Source: Cohnella pontilimi
GTDB lineage: Bacteria > Bacillota > Bacilli > Paenibacillales > Paenibacillaceae
Reading direction: 5' to 3'
NCBI RefSeq assembly: GCF_005049045.1
Contig: NZ_SUPK01000011.1
Coordinates: 28,196 to 92,195 of the forward strand
Length of the DNA: 64,000 bases
Numbering within the stretch: position 1 is the stretch's first letter; each line of letters begins with the position of its first letter. Position numbers and translations under genes: made by a program. Shown here piece after piece: positions 18,528-26,871 of the stretch. The notes under the pieces are model-generated. The model was given only the letters and a program-made list of their open reading frames with translations, ran no database searches and had not been told where the DNA came from.

Positions 18528-18630
18528 ACGATGACTTGTTTTCTGTTGGATATCGGCGTGGGATGTTGTTGACCATTCAAAAAGTAAGCGTTTATAATTT
18601 TGGTATCCCACAAGAAAACAACACCATCGT
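18528..18630 (+). promoter_or_regulatory. Promoter of the ABC-DeoR-PHP operon inside an inverted repeat
   Basis: TTGACC (18569-18574) and TATAAT (18593-18598), 18 bases apart, form a good sigma-A promoter. The promoter is enclosed by matched arms: ACGATG (18528), TTGTTTTCT (18536) and GTGGGAT (18558) on the left pair in order with ATCCCAC (18605), AGAAAACAA (18613) and CATCGT (18625) on the right. Such symmetry could be a binding or looping site for the DeoR regulator encoded in the operon; that link is an inference. Confidence 0.7.
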
Positions 18631-18663
18631 ACAGGCCAACCGATCCCATGAGGAGGATGTCGA

Positions 18664-19776
18664 ATGTTGAAAGTGTTGAGCAGGGGGAACAAATGGATAA
18701 CCGTTGCTGCGGTTGTCGTACTGGCGCTGAGTGTCGCGGCGTGCGGCAAATCCGGCGACAAAGGCGGGAGCGGAGCATCGGGGGGTACCGAATCCATCGA
18801 GGAGCTTGTGTCCGCCGCACAGAAAGAAGGGCAAGTTGTCAGTGTGGGCATGCCCGATACGTGGGCCAACTGGAAAGACACTTGGGATCAACTGAACAAC
18901 AAGTACAAACTCAAACATACCGATACCGATATGAGCAGCGCCGAAGAAATCACCAAGTTCGACGCCGAGAAAAACAAACCGACCGCGGATATCGGAGACG
19001 TCGGCATCGCCTTCGGAAACCTGGCGGTCCAGAAGGGTGTGACCCAGCCGTTCAAAACCCAATATTGGGACGAAGTGCCCGATTGGGCCAAAGATAAGGA
19101 CGGCCATTGGATGGTCGCCTACACCGGCAGTATCAGTTTCTTCTGCAACAAGGACCTCGTAGGAACGTGCCCGAAAAGCTGGGCCGATCTTGAGAACGCA
19201 AGCGGCTATAAAATTTCCGTCGGCGATGTAACGAAAGCCGCGCAAGCTCAGCATGCTGTATTGGCGGCAGCCCTTGCGCACGGCGGAGACGAAGGCAACA
19301 TCCAGCCGGGCCTCGATTACTTCAAGAAGCTCGCAGACAAAGACCTCATTTCCAAAGTAGACGTGTCCGTCGCCAATATTCAGAAAGGCGAAGTGGCCGT
19401 CGCGCTGTTATGGGATTTCAACGCACTCGGATATCGCGATCAATTCGGCAAGGACAAATATGAAGTGAACATTCCTTCCGAAGGCAGCGTCATCAGCGGA
19501 TATGCCACGATCATTAACAAGTGGGCCCCTCATCCGAACGCGGCGAAAATTGCCAGAGCGTATATTTTCAGCGACGAAGGCCAGATCAACCTCGCCAAAG
19601 GCTACGCCCGCCCGATTCGCACGAGCGTGAAGCTGCCGGCAGATGTGGAAGCGAAGCTCATCCCGCAGGACCAGTACAAGAACACGAAGCCGATCAAAGA
19701 CTTCAAAGTGTGGGAAAACACCGTAAAGGAGCTTAGCGTCAAATGGCAGGAAGAAGTACAAGTCGGCATAAAATAA
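18664..19776 (+). CDS. ABC transporter substrate-binding lipoprotein
   Basis: A 370-residue extracellular solute-binding protein. Lipobox VAAC places the acylated Cys at about 27, followed by a Gly/Ser linker. The body (EELVSAAQKEGQVV near the start; later IPSEGSVISGYA) is of the type used by iron(III)/2-aminoethylphosphonate/thiamine-like importers. GAGGAGG lies eight bases upstream of the ATG. It overlaps the first permease gene by 34 bases, so the two are coupled. Which solute it binds is not visible; the downstream phosphoesterase suggests a phosphorylated or phosphonate compound. Confidence 0.9.
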   Translation: MLKVLSRGNKWITVAAVVVLALSVAACGKSGDKGGSGASGGTESIEELVSAAQKEGQVVSVGMPDTWANWKDTWDQLNNKYKLKHTDTDMSSAEEITKFDAEKNKPTADIGDVGIAFGNLAVQKGVTQPFKTQYWDEVPDWAKDKDGHWMVAYTGSISFFCNKDLVGTCPKSWADLENASGYKISVGDVTKAAQAQHAVLAAALAHGGDEGNIQPGLDYFKKLADKDLISKVDVSVANIQKGEVAVALLWDFNALGYRDQFGKDKYEVNIPSEGSVISGYATIINKWAPHPNAAKIARAYIFSDEGQINLAKGYARPIRTSVKLPADVEAKLIPQDQYKNTKPIKDFKVWENTVKELSVKWQEEVQVGIK

Positions 19777-20603
19777 TGCTTCTGCTGCTCGTTCCTTTCT
19801 TCCTGTGGATTTTCGCCTTTCTGCTGTTACCGGCCATCATGATGCTCATCTCCAGTTTTCAAAACGAAGGCGGCCAAGGGTTTACCCTTGGCCAGTATGT
19901 TAAAGGGCTTACCCACCCGCTCTATACGGCGGCGATTAAGAACAGCGTGATCTTGTCGCTCGTGTCCGCGCTTGTTGGTTTGGCCGTCGCCGCAATCGGC
20001 GCTTATTCCTTTACGACCTTTTCGGAGAAGGCCCGCGACCGGATGCTCAGCCTTTCCAACATGATGACGAACTTCGCCGGCGTGCCGCTTGCTTTCGGGT
20101 TTATGGCGCTGCTCGGAACCAATGGGATGCTCACGCTGCTGTTCAAGCAGCTGGGCCTCTCTTTTTTGGTCTTTGATCTCTACTCCTGGAAAGGCCTTGC
20201 CTGGGTCTATATTTATTTTCAAATCCCGGTTGCGCTGTTGATTGTCTATCCTTCGCTTTATGCCATCAAGGAGGAGTGGAAAGAATCGGCATCGCTGCTC
20301 GGAGCGAGCGCGGCGCAATTCTGGCTGCGCATCGGCGTGCCGGTGCTGCTGCCCGCCCTTGTGGGCACGTTCAGCGTCTTGTTCGCCAACGCGATGGGTG
20401 CCTATGCGACGGCTTACGCTCTCGTTACGAATAACTTCAATTTGCTCTCCATTCAAATCGGCGGCCTTGTCGCCGGCGATGTGTTTCCACGGGTGGAGCT
20501 CGGCAGCGCGATGGCGGTTATTTTATTTGTGATCTTGGTCATCGCTCTTTGGATCAATGAAAAGATGCTGCGTCTCGCCAGGAAGGGGGGCGGGTTGCCA
20601 TGA
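19743..20603 (+). CDS. ABC transporter permease (first)
   Basis: A 286-residue membrane protein with six helices and the importer coupling motif (EAA loop: EWKESASLLGASAAQFWLRI). The ATG 19743 lies inside the end of the binding-protein gene with AAAGGAG eleven bases before it, so the 34-base overlap is genuine. It pairs with the next permease and the ATPase to form one importer. Its stop overlaps the next start (ATGA). Confidence 0.9.
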   Translation: MAGRSTSRHKIMLLLLVPFFLWIFAFLLLPAIMMLISSFQNEGGQGFTLGQYVKGLTHPLYTAAIKNSVILSLVSALVGLAVAAIGAYSFTTFSEKARDRMLSLSNMMTNFAGVPLAFGFMALLGTNGMLTLLFKQLGLSFLVFDLYSWKGLAWVYIYFQIPVALLIVYPSLYAIKEEWKESASLLGASAAQFWLRIGVPVLLPALVGTFSVLFANAMGAYATAYALVTNNFNLLSIQIGGLVAGDVFPRVELGSAMAVILFVILVIALWINEKMLRLARKGGGLP

Positions 20604-21484
20604 ACGGCGTATCCGGAAAGAAATCGGCTGCTTCCCGCATCGGGCATCTCTTCGTGGTGATCGTCATTCTTACCTTTCTGCTGCTGCCGCTTCTGGTCAC
20701 CTTTTTGTTCTCGATCAGCACGGTATGGGACCATACGATTTTGCCGAAAGGTTATTCGTTCGATTCCTATGCAGCCTTGTTTTCAGATGACCGGTTCCTG
20801 CTGGCTTTGGGGCGCTCCTTCCTGGTCGCCTCGGTCACCGTCGTTTTGTCGCTGATTGTGATGGTGCCAACGATCTTTATCGTGTCGCTCTATGTTCCGA
20901 AGCTGGAACGATGGCTGCAATCGGTTGTGCTGATGCCTTTTGCCGTCCCCGGAGTCGTCGCTGCGGTAGGCCTCATCAAGCTCTATTCGTCGCCGCCGTT
21001 CGCCATTTCGGGCACCATTTGGATTTTGATCGGCGTGTACTTTATCATCATTTTGCCTTTCGTGTACCAAAGTACGCGTAACTCGCTCCGCTCGGTAAAC
21101 GCGGCGGAACTCATGGAAGCGGCGGAGGTGCTCGGAGCGGACAAACCGGCCGCATTCGCGCAGGTCATTTTGCCCAATATCATGCCGGGAATCATCGCCG
21201 CCAGTCTGCTCTCTTTTTCGATTGTTTTCGGAGAATTCGTGCTCGCCAACATGCTTGTCGGAGGCAGCTACGAAGTGGTGCAAGTGTACTTGTATCATAT
21301 GCTGGGTACGGACGGACATCGTTCCAGCGCCACGATCGTTACCTTTTTTCTGCTGGTGTTGATCCTTTACGTCCTCGTGTTGAAATTCGGTCAGCGTAAG
21401 CCTCGGACTGCCGTAACGTCTGATGCCAAGGAGGGGAACCCGTTTGAGCTTCGTCCGGATTCAAAACGTGTCGAAAAGTTTTAA
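20600..21484 (+). CDS. ABC transporter permease (second)
   Basis: A 294-residue permease, PhnV/PotC-like, with an EAA loop (LMEAAEVLGADKPAAFAQVILP). GGGGGG-type purines precede the ATG and it overlaps the first permease by four bases. Its C-terminus overlaps the ATPase gene by 41 bases. Both permeases retain complete coupling loops, so the importer is expected to be functional. Confidence 0.9.
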   Translation: MNGVSGKKSAASRIGHLFVVIVILTFLLLPLLVTFLFSISTVWDHTILPKGYSFDSYAALFSDDRFLLALGRSFLVASVTVVLSLIVMVPTIFIVSLYVPKLERWLQSVVLMPFAVPGVVAAVGLIKLYSSPPFAISGTIWILIGVYFIIILPFVYQSTRNSLRSVNAAELMEAAEVLGADKPAAFAQVILPNIMPGIIAASLLSFSIVFGEFVLANMLVGGSYEVVQVYLYHMLGTDGHRSSATIVTFFLLVLILYVLVLKFGQRKPRTAVTSDAKEGNPFELRPDSKRVEKF

Positions 21485-22472
21485 CGATAACAGAGTGCTG
21501 AACCAAGTTTCCCTGGACATCGAGGAAGGGGAATTCGTCACTTTGCTGGGTCCGAGCGGCTGCGGCAAAAGTACGCTGCTGCGGGCGATTGCCGGCTTGA
21601 ACGCGATTGATGAAGGAAGCATTTCCGTCGGCGGCAAAGACATTACGAATCTGCCCCCGAAGAAAAGAAATGTGGGGATGGTATTCCAATCCTACGCTCT
21701 GTTTCCGAATATGAATGTGTACGACAATATTGCATTCGGATTAAAAATGGACGGGTTGAAAAAGCACGAAATACGTCCTAAAGTGGAACAAATGCTTTCC
21801 ATTATCGACCTGAAGGGCAAGGAAGCCAGCTACCCCAGCCAATTGTCCGGCGGACAGCAGCAGCGGGTCGCGCTCGCCCGCTCGTTGATCAAGAACCCGA
21901 CGGTGCTGCTGCTTGATGAACCGCTCAGCGCGCTCGACGCCAAGATTCGCCGCTCGCTGCGCAACGAGATTCGTCTCATACAGAAGCGGCTGAACATGAC
22001 CACCATTTTCGTGACGCACGATCAGGAAGAAGCGCTCACGATCTCCGACCGCATTTTCGTCATGAATCATGGACGCATTGAGCAGGCGGGCACGCCGAAT
22101 GAAATCTATATCGTCCCTGCAAGCGAGTATGTGGCCCGCTTTATCGGCAACTACAACGTTTGGAGCCGCGAGCAGCTCAAGGGCTTGCCCGTTCATGGCT
22201 TGCCCGAGCAAGGGGACATGTTCGCGGTCCGCCCGGAAGCGATCCGGATGGACACGGCGGCAGGTGATAACGAAAACGGTGTCGTTGCGGACGGAAAGGT
22301 GTCATACGTCTCGATTCTCGGAAACGTGCTTCGCTTTGAGGTGGATGTGGCGGGTTTGCCGGTCACGGTGGATATGCTGAGCGGCCAGTCGATCGAGCAC
22401 TTGAGTACGGGAACGCCGGTGAAGCTGTTCATCCCGCGCGATGAATGGAAAAGTATACAGAAATCGTCTTAA
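21444..22472 (+). CDS. ABC transporter ATP-binding protein
   Basis: A 342-residue ATPase of the PotA/FbpC class. Walker A GPSGCGKST, Q-loop MVFQSYALFPN, signature LSGGQQQR, Walker B LLLLDEPLSALD, H-loop VTHDQEEAL, and a C-terminal TOBE-like regulatory domain (FAVRPEAIRMD). TTG 21444 is the start: AAGGAGGGG ends seven bases upstream and homology begins SFVRIQNVSKSF. It lies partly within the permease gene. Twelve bases separate it from the regulator gene. Confidence 0.92.
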   Translation: MSFVRIQNVSKSFNDNRVLNQVSLDIEEGEFVTLLGPSGCGKSTLLRAIAGLNAIDEGSISVGGKDITNLPPKKRNVGMVFQSYALFPNMNVYDNIAFGLKMDGLKKHEIRPKVEQMLSIIDLKGKEASYPSQLSGGQQQRVALARSLIKNPTVLLLDEPLSALDAKIRRSLRNEIRLIQKRLNMTTIFVTHDQEEALTISDRIFVMNHGRIEQAGTPNEIYIVPASEYVARFIGNYNVWSREQLKGLPVHGLPEQGDMFAVRPEAIRMDTAAGDNENGVVADGKVSYVSILGNVLRFEVDVAGLPVTVDMLSGQSIEHLSTGTPVKLFIPRDEWKSIQKSS

Positions 22473-22484
22473 GGGAGTACCCGA

Positions 22485-23273
22485 ATGTCATCTCTTTCTT
22501 TTGAGAAACGCAAGAAAAAAATTATGGAGATGCTTGGCAAATTCGGCCGTGTTGAAGTTCAGGCTCTCGCGGATGAATTCAGCGTGTCCTCGGAGACGAT
22601 CCGCAGAGATTTAGAGCGGCTCGACAGCGAAGGAAAGCTGAAGAAAGTGTACGGCGGAGCGGTCCAAACACGGGCGGATTCGCTCGAGCTCCCGTTCGAC
22701 GAGAAGACGTTTCTTCACGCGGCCGAGAAAGCGGCCATCGGCAAGTACGCGGCGTCGCTGGTCAAAGACGGAGATACCGTCATGCTGGGCAACGGCACGA
22801 CGACGATTGAGATTATCCGAAATTTGATGAAGCATCGCGATGTGACGATCGTGACGCATTCGACCCCGACGATGCTGCTGGCGATGGAGATTTTTCCGGG
22901 CAAAATCATTTTCGTGGGCGGCGAGGTCAATGTTCGTCAGAAATCCACGGCCGGCCCGCTCGCTGAGCTTGTGCTCAGCCAGCTGAGAGTGAACAAAGCG
23001 TTCATTTCGGCGGGCGGAGTGTCTTTGACGGACGGGATTACCGACTATGAGCTGTCCGAAGCGAACATATCCCGAAAAATGATGGAGCGGGCGGATGAAA
23101 CGATTTTTTTGGCGGATTCGTCCAAGTTCGGCAAGTCCACCTTCGCGAACGTTTGCTCGCTGGATGATGTATACACCTTGATCACGGATCAGCATTGTCC
23201 GGATGAATGGAAGCAATATTTGACGGAACGGGATATCGTCGTATGGACGGCGCACGAGGAGGACGAGCGGTGA
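22485..23273 (+). CDS. DeoR-family transcriptional regulator
   Basis: A 262-residue regulator with an N-terminal winged helix (KRKKKIMEMLGKFGRVEVQALADEF, then SSETIRRDLERL, the recognition helix) and a C-terminal DeoRC sugar-phosphate sensor domain (GNGTTTIEI, THSTPTMLL, ADSSKFGKST). DeoR proteins usually repress and respond to phosphorylated sugars or polyols. Its place in the operon before a phosphoesterase suggests the inducer is a phosphorylated intermediate. Its likely operator is the inverted repeat at 18528-18630. The stop overlaps the next start (GTGA). Confidence 0.9.
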   Translation: MSSLSFEKRKKKIMEMLGKFGRVEVQALADEFSVSSETIRRDLERLDSEGKLKKVYGGAVQTRADSLELPFDEKTFLHAAEKAAIGKYAASLVKDGDTVMLGNGTTTIEIIRNLMKHRDVTIVTHSTPTMLLAMEIFPGKIIFVGGEVNVRQKSTAGPLAELVLSQLRVNKAFISAGGVSLTDGITDYELSEANISRKMMERADETIFLADSSKFGKSTFANVCSLDDVYTLITDQHCPDEWKQYLTERDIVVWTAHEEDER

Positions 23274-24265
23274 AGGTCGACTTTCATTTTCATCTCGAGG
23301 AAGGGCCTTATTCTTTCAACTGGCTGCAGAGAACCGCGCGCGCATTGGATCACACATCAGGCGGGCAATCTGTCTCTGCGCCTGAACATACGCTGGAATG
23401 GATCACAGAGCAGACGAAACGGCTGCACAACCGGCTGGAAGAAGGCTGTTTCTCCGATCGCTGGATGGAACGGTACATGGACCATGGCCGCAAGCAAGGG
23501 ATTGAGCGGTTCGGCATTGTCGATCATCTATACCGGTTTGAAGAATTTCGCGATTACTACGAGAAATATATCGTGATGGACGACAGCGAGCTGGGCCGTT
23601 TGCAGCGGTACTGGTTTGACCGGGTACGCATCGGCTCCATCGAACACTATCTCTCTGCGGTGCGCAGCATGCAAAGGAAAGGCCACCCGATTTCGGTCGG
23701 CGTCGAAGCCGATTATTTTCCCGGCGGCGAGGAGGAGCTCCGGTCGCTTCTCGCGCGATACGAGCTTGATTATGTGATTGGAAGCGTTCACTTTGTAGAC
23801 GGATGGGGCTTCGACAATCCGGAAGTTCAGCATATGTATGAGCAATGGGACCTGCTGGAACTGTATCGCTACGGATTCGAGCATGTGAAGCAAGCCGCCC
23901 GGTCGGGCATTTTCGATATCATCGCCCATCTGGATAATTTGAAAGTATTCAATTATCGGCCGGACGAAAGCCGAATGAGCGGACTGTATGACGAGTTGGC
24001 GGCTGTGCTAGCCCAGACGGACGTGGCCTCCGAAATGAATACGGGACTCGCTTACCGCTACCCGGTGAAAGAGATGTGTCCGAGTCCTTCGCTGCTCCGC
24101 CATTTGTACGCGCACGGCGTTCCGATTACACTGAGTTCCGACTCTCATTTCCCGGATGACATCGGGACGATGCTGGACGACGCGGCGGATCTTGCCAGAC
24201 GGACCGGTTACCGCGAAATCGTGTATTTTAAAGACCGAAAAAGGATCAGCGTTCCCTTAGACTAG
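23270..24265 (+). CDS. PHP-domain phosphoesterase
   Basis: A 331-residue PHP-superfamily metal-dependent phosphoesterase. GTG 23270 overlaps the regulator stop and has GAGGAGGA upstream. Metal-binding residues in order: VDFHFHLEE (H6, H8), VDHLYRFEEF, GVEADYF, GSVHFVDGW, IAHLDNLKV and SSDSHFPDDIG, the full PHP set of the histidinol-phosphatase type. No his genes are near. As the last gene of an importer operon it may hydrolyse the imported phosphate ester; cyclic-phosphate diesterases and sugar phosphatases are known in the family, so a specific name is not given. Confidence 0.88.
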   Translation: MKVDFHFHLEEGPYSFNWLQRTARALDHTSGGQSVSAPEHTLEWITEQTKRLHNRLEEGCFSDRWMERYMDHGRKQGIERFGIVDHLYRFEEFRDYYEKYIVMDDSELGRLQRYWFDRVRIGSIEHYLSAVRSMQRKGHPISVGVEADYFPGGEEELRSLLARYELDYVIGSVHFVDGWGFDNPEVQHMYEQWDLLELYRYGFEHVKQAARSGIFDIIAHLDNLKVFNYRPDESRMSGLYDELAAVLAQTDVASEMNTGLAYRYPVKEMCPSPSLLRHLYAHGVPITLSSDSHFPDDIGTMLDDAADLARRTGYREIVYFKDRKRISVPLD

Positions 24266-24285
24266 AGAAAGGGGGGATCAGACAG

Positions 24286-25050
24286 ATGACCCATCCTGAG
24301 GTATGGCAAATTACAGATTGGGAATTAACGCTTCGCATTCTATCGGCGCTTGTGATCGGCGGATTGATTGGACTGGAGCGGGAGTTCGGGGATCATGCGG
24401 CCGGATTTCGCACGCATATTCTGGTCTGTCTGGGGTCCGCCCTTATTATGCTTTTGTCGATTTACGGGTTCAGCGCGTTCGTCGGCGAACAGAATGTTCG
24501 CGCGGACCCGGCAAGGCTGGCGGCGCAAGTCATCAGCGGCATTGGGTTTTTGGGCGCGGGGACGATCTTGCGCAACGGCACGTCGATATCCGGCTTAACG
24601 ACGGCAGCTTCTCTTTGGGTTGTGGCAGCGCTCGGCCTGGCGGTAGGGGCGGGGTTCTATTACGGCGCTTTGCTTACGACGCTGCTTGTGCTCATCAGCT
24701 TGTTCGTGCTGAATAAGCTAGAGAAAATCTTTTCGAGCAAGAGAAGAATGATTGATCTCACGATGGTGTTGGACGAATCGGCCGGGGGCATTGCCTCCGC
24801 GATGGGGTTGCTGAAGCCGTTCGGAGCCGTGATCACGGGACTGACTGCCGTCACGGATCCGGAGGGCAAGGAGACCCCGATTATAGAGCTGCAAGTAAGA
24901 ATGAAAAATATGTTGCTCGAAAAACATCCGGAATTTCTTAATGAGTTACGCTCCGTAAAGGGAATGAAAAAGGTGAGCTATCAGTTGACCGAGGGGAAAA
25001 TTCGTAAAAAGGCCGAGGATAGCGCAGGCCATAACGATATGTACAGTTAG
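24286..25050 (+). CDS. MgtC/SapB-family membrane protein
   Basis: A 254-residue protein: four to five helices in the MgtC domain (GGLIGLEREFGDHAAGFRTH and QVISGIGFLGAGTI are the family signatures) and a C-terminal cytoplasmic ACT-like domain of about 85 residues. MgtC proteins affect Mg homeostasis and ATP synthase activity, not Mg transport itself. AAAGGGGGGAT precedes the ATG. It starts 20 bases after the PHP gene, so it may share the operon, and ends at a very strong terminator. Confidence 0.9.
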   Translation: MTHPEVWQITDWELTLRILSALVIGGLIGLEREFGDHAAGFRTHILVCLGSALIMLLSIYGFSAFVGEQNVRADPARLAAQVISGIGFLGAGTILRNGTSISGLTTAASLWVVAALGLAVGAGFYYGALLTTLLVLISLFVLNKLEKIFSSKRRMIDLTMVLDESAGGIASAMGLLKPFGAVITGLTAVTDPEGKETPIIELQVRMKNMLLEKHPEFLNELRSVKGMKKVSYQLTEGKIRKKAEDSAGHNDMYS

Positions 25051-25059
25051 GCCGGTAAA

Positions 25060-25106
25060 AGCCGGAGGCCGGGTCCGCGATGCGGGACCCGGCCTCCGGC
25101 TTTTTA
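25060..25106 (+). terminator. Strong terminator after mgtC-like gene
   Basis: Stem of about 17 base pairs (AGCCGGAGGCCGGGTCC with its complement), short loop, then TTTTTATTT. Confidence 0.93.
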
Positions 25107-25213
25107 TTTCGGACATAAAAAATCATAACCTCGGATGAGCCGGATATATATGGAGAGAGGAGTTGTGCATAAGTTTTCAGGAATCGAATTTGATAAAAGG
25201 TGGGAATGCGGAC

Positions 25214-25816
25214 ATGCCGACCAGTTCGGAAATTCGTGCTCAGGCGAGAGGAATTTTGCAGGGAAGTTGGGGGAGATCGGCCGGGCATATGCTGCTTTTG
25301 TTCATTGTGCTTGGCGTGCCGCTGTCGCTGCTCAATTTCATTCCGGTTCTTGGAACGATCGTGTCATTTCTGGTTTCAGGCGCCATCACTTATGGGCTTT
25401 ATAATTATTATCTGGATTCGGTCCGCGGTGAGCGGCCGGCTTTCACATCGTATTTCTCCGGATTTAACCGGTTCGTAGACACGTTCCTGTTGTATTTGCT
25501 GATGTCCATTTTTATTTACTTATGGACGCTGCTTCTGATCGTGCCGGGAATTATCGCCGCCATTCGGTACTCACAAGCCTACTATATCCTTCGCGATAAC
25601 CCGGGCATAAGCGCCATGGAAGCGATCAACCGGAGCAAACAAATGATGATCGGGCATAAATGGCGATTTTTCGTGCTGGGTCTTTCGTTTATCGGTTGGA
25701 TCTTGCTGGCGATCATCACATTCGGAATCGGTCTATTATGGTTGTACCCGTATATGCTCACCTCATATGCATGCTTCTATCAGGATCTGAAAGACCGGTC
25801 CGCATCGTTCTCCTAA
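25214..25816 (+). CDS. DUF975 family membrane protein
   Basis: A 200-residue integral membrane protein. It starts SSEIRAQARGIL (the DUF975 N-terminal helix), then helices, with the family motif SLLLIVPGIIxAIRYSQAYYIL-type segment, SKQMMIGHKW and a final GIGLLWLYPYM. Function of the family is unknown. ATG 25214 was chosen; AAAGGTGGG is about ten bases upstream, while a TTG at 25163 has its purine run touching the codon. Its own terminator follows. Confidence 0.85.
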   Translation: MPTSSEIRAQARGILQGSWGRSAGHMLLLFIVLGVPLSLLNFIPVLGTIVSFLVSGAITYGLYNYYLDSVRGERPAFTSYFSGFNRFVDTFLLYLLMSIFIYLWTLLLIVPGIIAAIRYSQAYYILRDNPGISAMEAINRSKQMMIGHKWRFFVLGLSFIGWILLAIITFGIGLLWLYPYMLTSYACFYQDLKDRSASFS

Positions 25817-25835
25817 TCGGCGGGTTTCCATCCAG

Positions 25836-25868
25836 CCGGCACCTCTTTCGGGAGGTGCCGGTTTTTTT
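25836..25868 (+). terminator. Terminator after DUF975 gene
   Basis: CCGGCACCTC/GAGGTGCCGG stem, six-base loop, seven T residues. It also lies between two convergent genes. Confidence 0.92.
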
Positions 25869-25889
25869 GTATACATGAAGAGCAGCCTT

Positions 25890-26744
25890 TCATTTGCTTG
25901 CTGCCCGCAAGGCCATCGGGGAAACCTTGTAATAGGTTTTGAAAGCCCGGGTGAACGTGTACAAGTTCGGATAGCCTAGAGACAGAGCGATCTCCGTTAT
26001 TGTCGCGTCCGTTTCTTTCAGCAGCCGTTTGGCTTTATCCATGCGGATCTTCTGGATGTACTTCAGAGGGGGCATTCCTACCTGGCTGTTGAACACGTTG
26101 GAAAAGTACGAGCGATGCACTCCTGCGAATGCCGCGACTTGCTGTACGGATATTCCTTCCGTAGCGTGAAGCTCTATGAAATCCATGCATTCGTGTATCC
26201 ATCCGGGGGGCTCCTCCGAATGGCTGGGAGCCGTCTCCGGGATCAATCCGGCGAACAGCCCATAGATTAGCCCTTGCAGCTCTAAGGCTGTGGCAGGCTT
26301 CCACCGCTCGACGTCCGCTAGCGCCTGAATCACGCGTTCGGCGGATTCCTTGACCTGGGGGGTGATGATTTTATCGCGAAACGGCCTTTCAGGCTTCACT
26401 CCCGAGAGTTCCAATAAAGGCTTGACCCTGTCACCATCCAGTGCCAACCAGCTCAATTGAAGCGTTGAATCCGACGGGAGCATGTCATAATAATAAGTTC
26501 GACCCGGAAACAGGCAAAATAAATCTCCCTTCTGCAGCTTTGTCCATTTCCCGTCGTATTCAAACCGAACCATTCCCTCCTGCACGAAATGAATGCTGTA
26601 GCACTCGATCCTTTTCGGACCTACCTTATAATTGGGTTTCGCGATGCTGCGCCCTGCCCGGACCGGCCACAGCTGTCCCTCTTTATCCAGATAGCCTGGC
26701 GTATAATAAATGAATTCAGCAAATTCGTACTCGAATTCCTGCAT
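25890..26744 (-). CDS. AraC-family transcriptional regulator
   Basis: A 284-residue regulator with an N-terminal cupin sensor (IHFVQEGMVRFEYDGKWTKLQKGDLFCLFPG) and two C-terminal helix-turn-helix motifs (SVQQVAAFAGVHRSYFSNVF; TITEIALSLGYPNLYTFTRAFK followed by YKVSPMALR). Cupin-AraC proteins usually sense sugars and activate adjacent genes. It is divergent from the sulfatase gene with a 127-base shared upstream region, so it is the most likely activator of that region. The ribosome site (AAGGGA) is moderate. Confidence 0.9.
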   Translation of the reverse strand: MQEFEYEFAEFIYYTPGYLDKEGQLWPVRAGRSIAKPNYKVGPKRIECYSIHFVQEGMVRFEYDGKWTKLQKGDLFCLFPGRTYYYDMLPSDSTLQLSWLALDGDRVKPLLELSGVKPERPFRDKIITPQVKESAERVIQALADVERWKPATALELQGLIYGLFAGLIPETAPSHSEEPPGWIHECMDFIELHATEGISVQQVAAFAGVHRSYFSNVFNSQVGMPPLKYIQKIRMDKAKRLLKETDATITEIALSLGYPNLYTFTRAFKTYYKVSPMALRAASK

Positions 26745-26871
26745 GATCGCCGCAATTCCCTTCCCACGGTGTTTTCTTCAGAAAAGTTACAAAATGACAA
26801 CTGAAATATAACACGAGGCTATTTGAAAAACATTGTGGATTCAATATCATCTTACTAGGAGGGGATTATGA

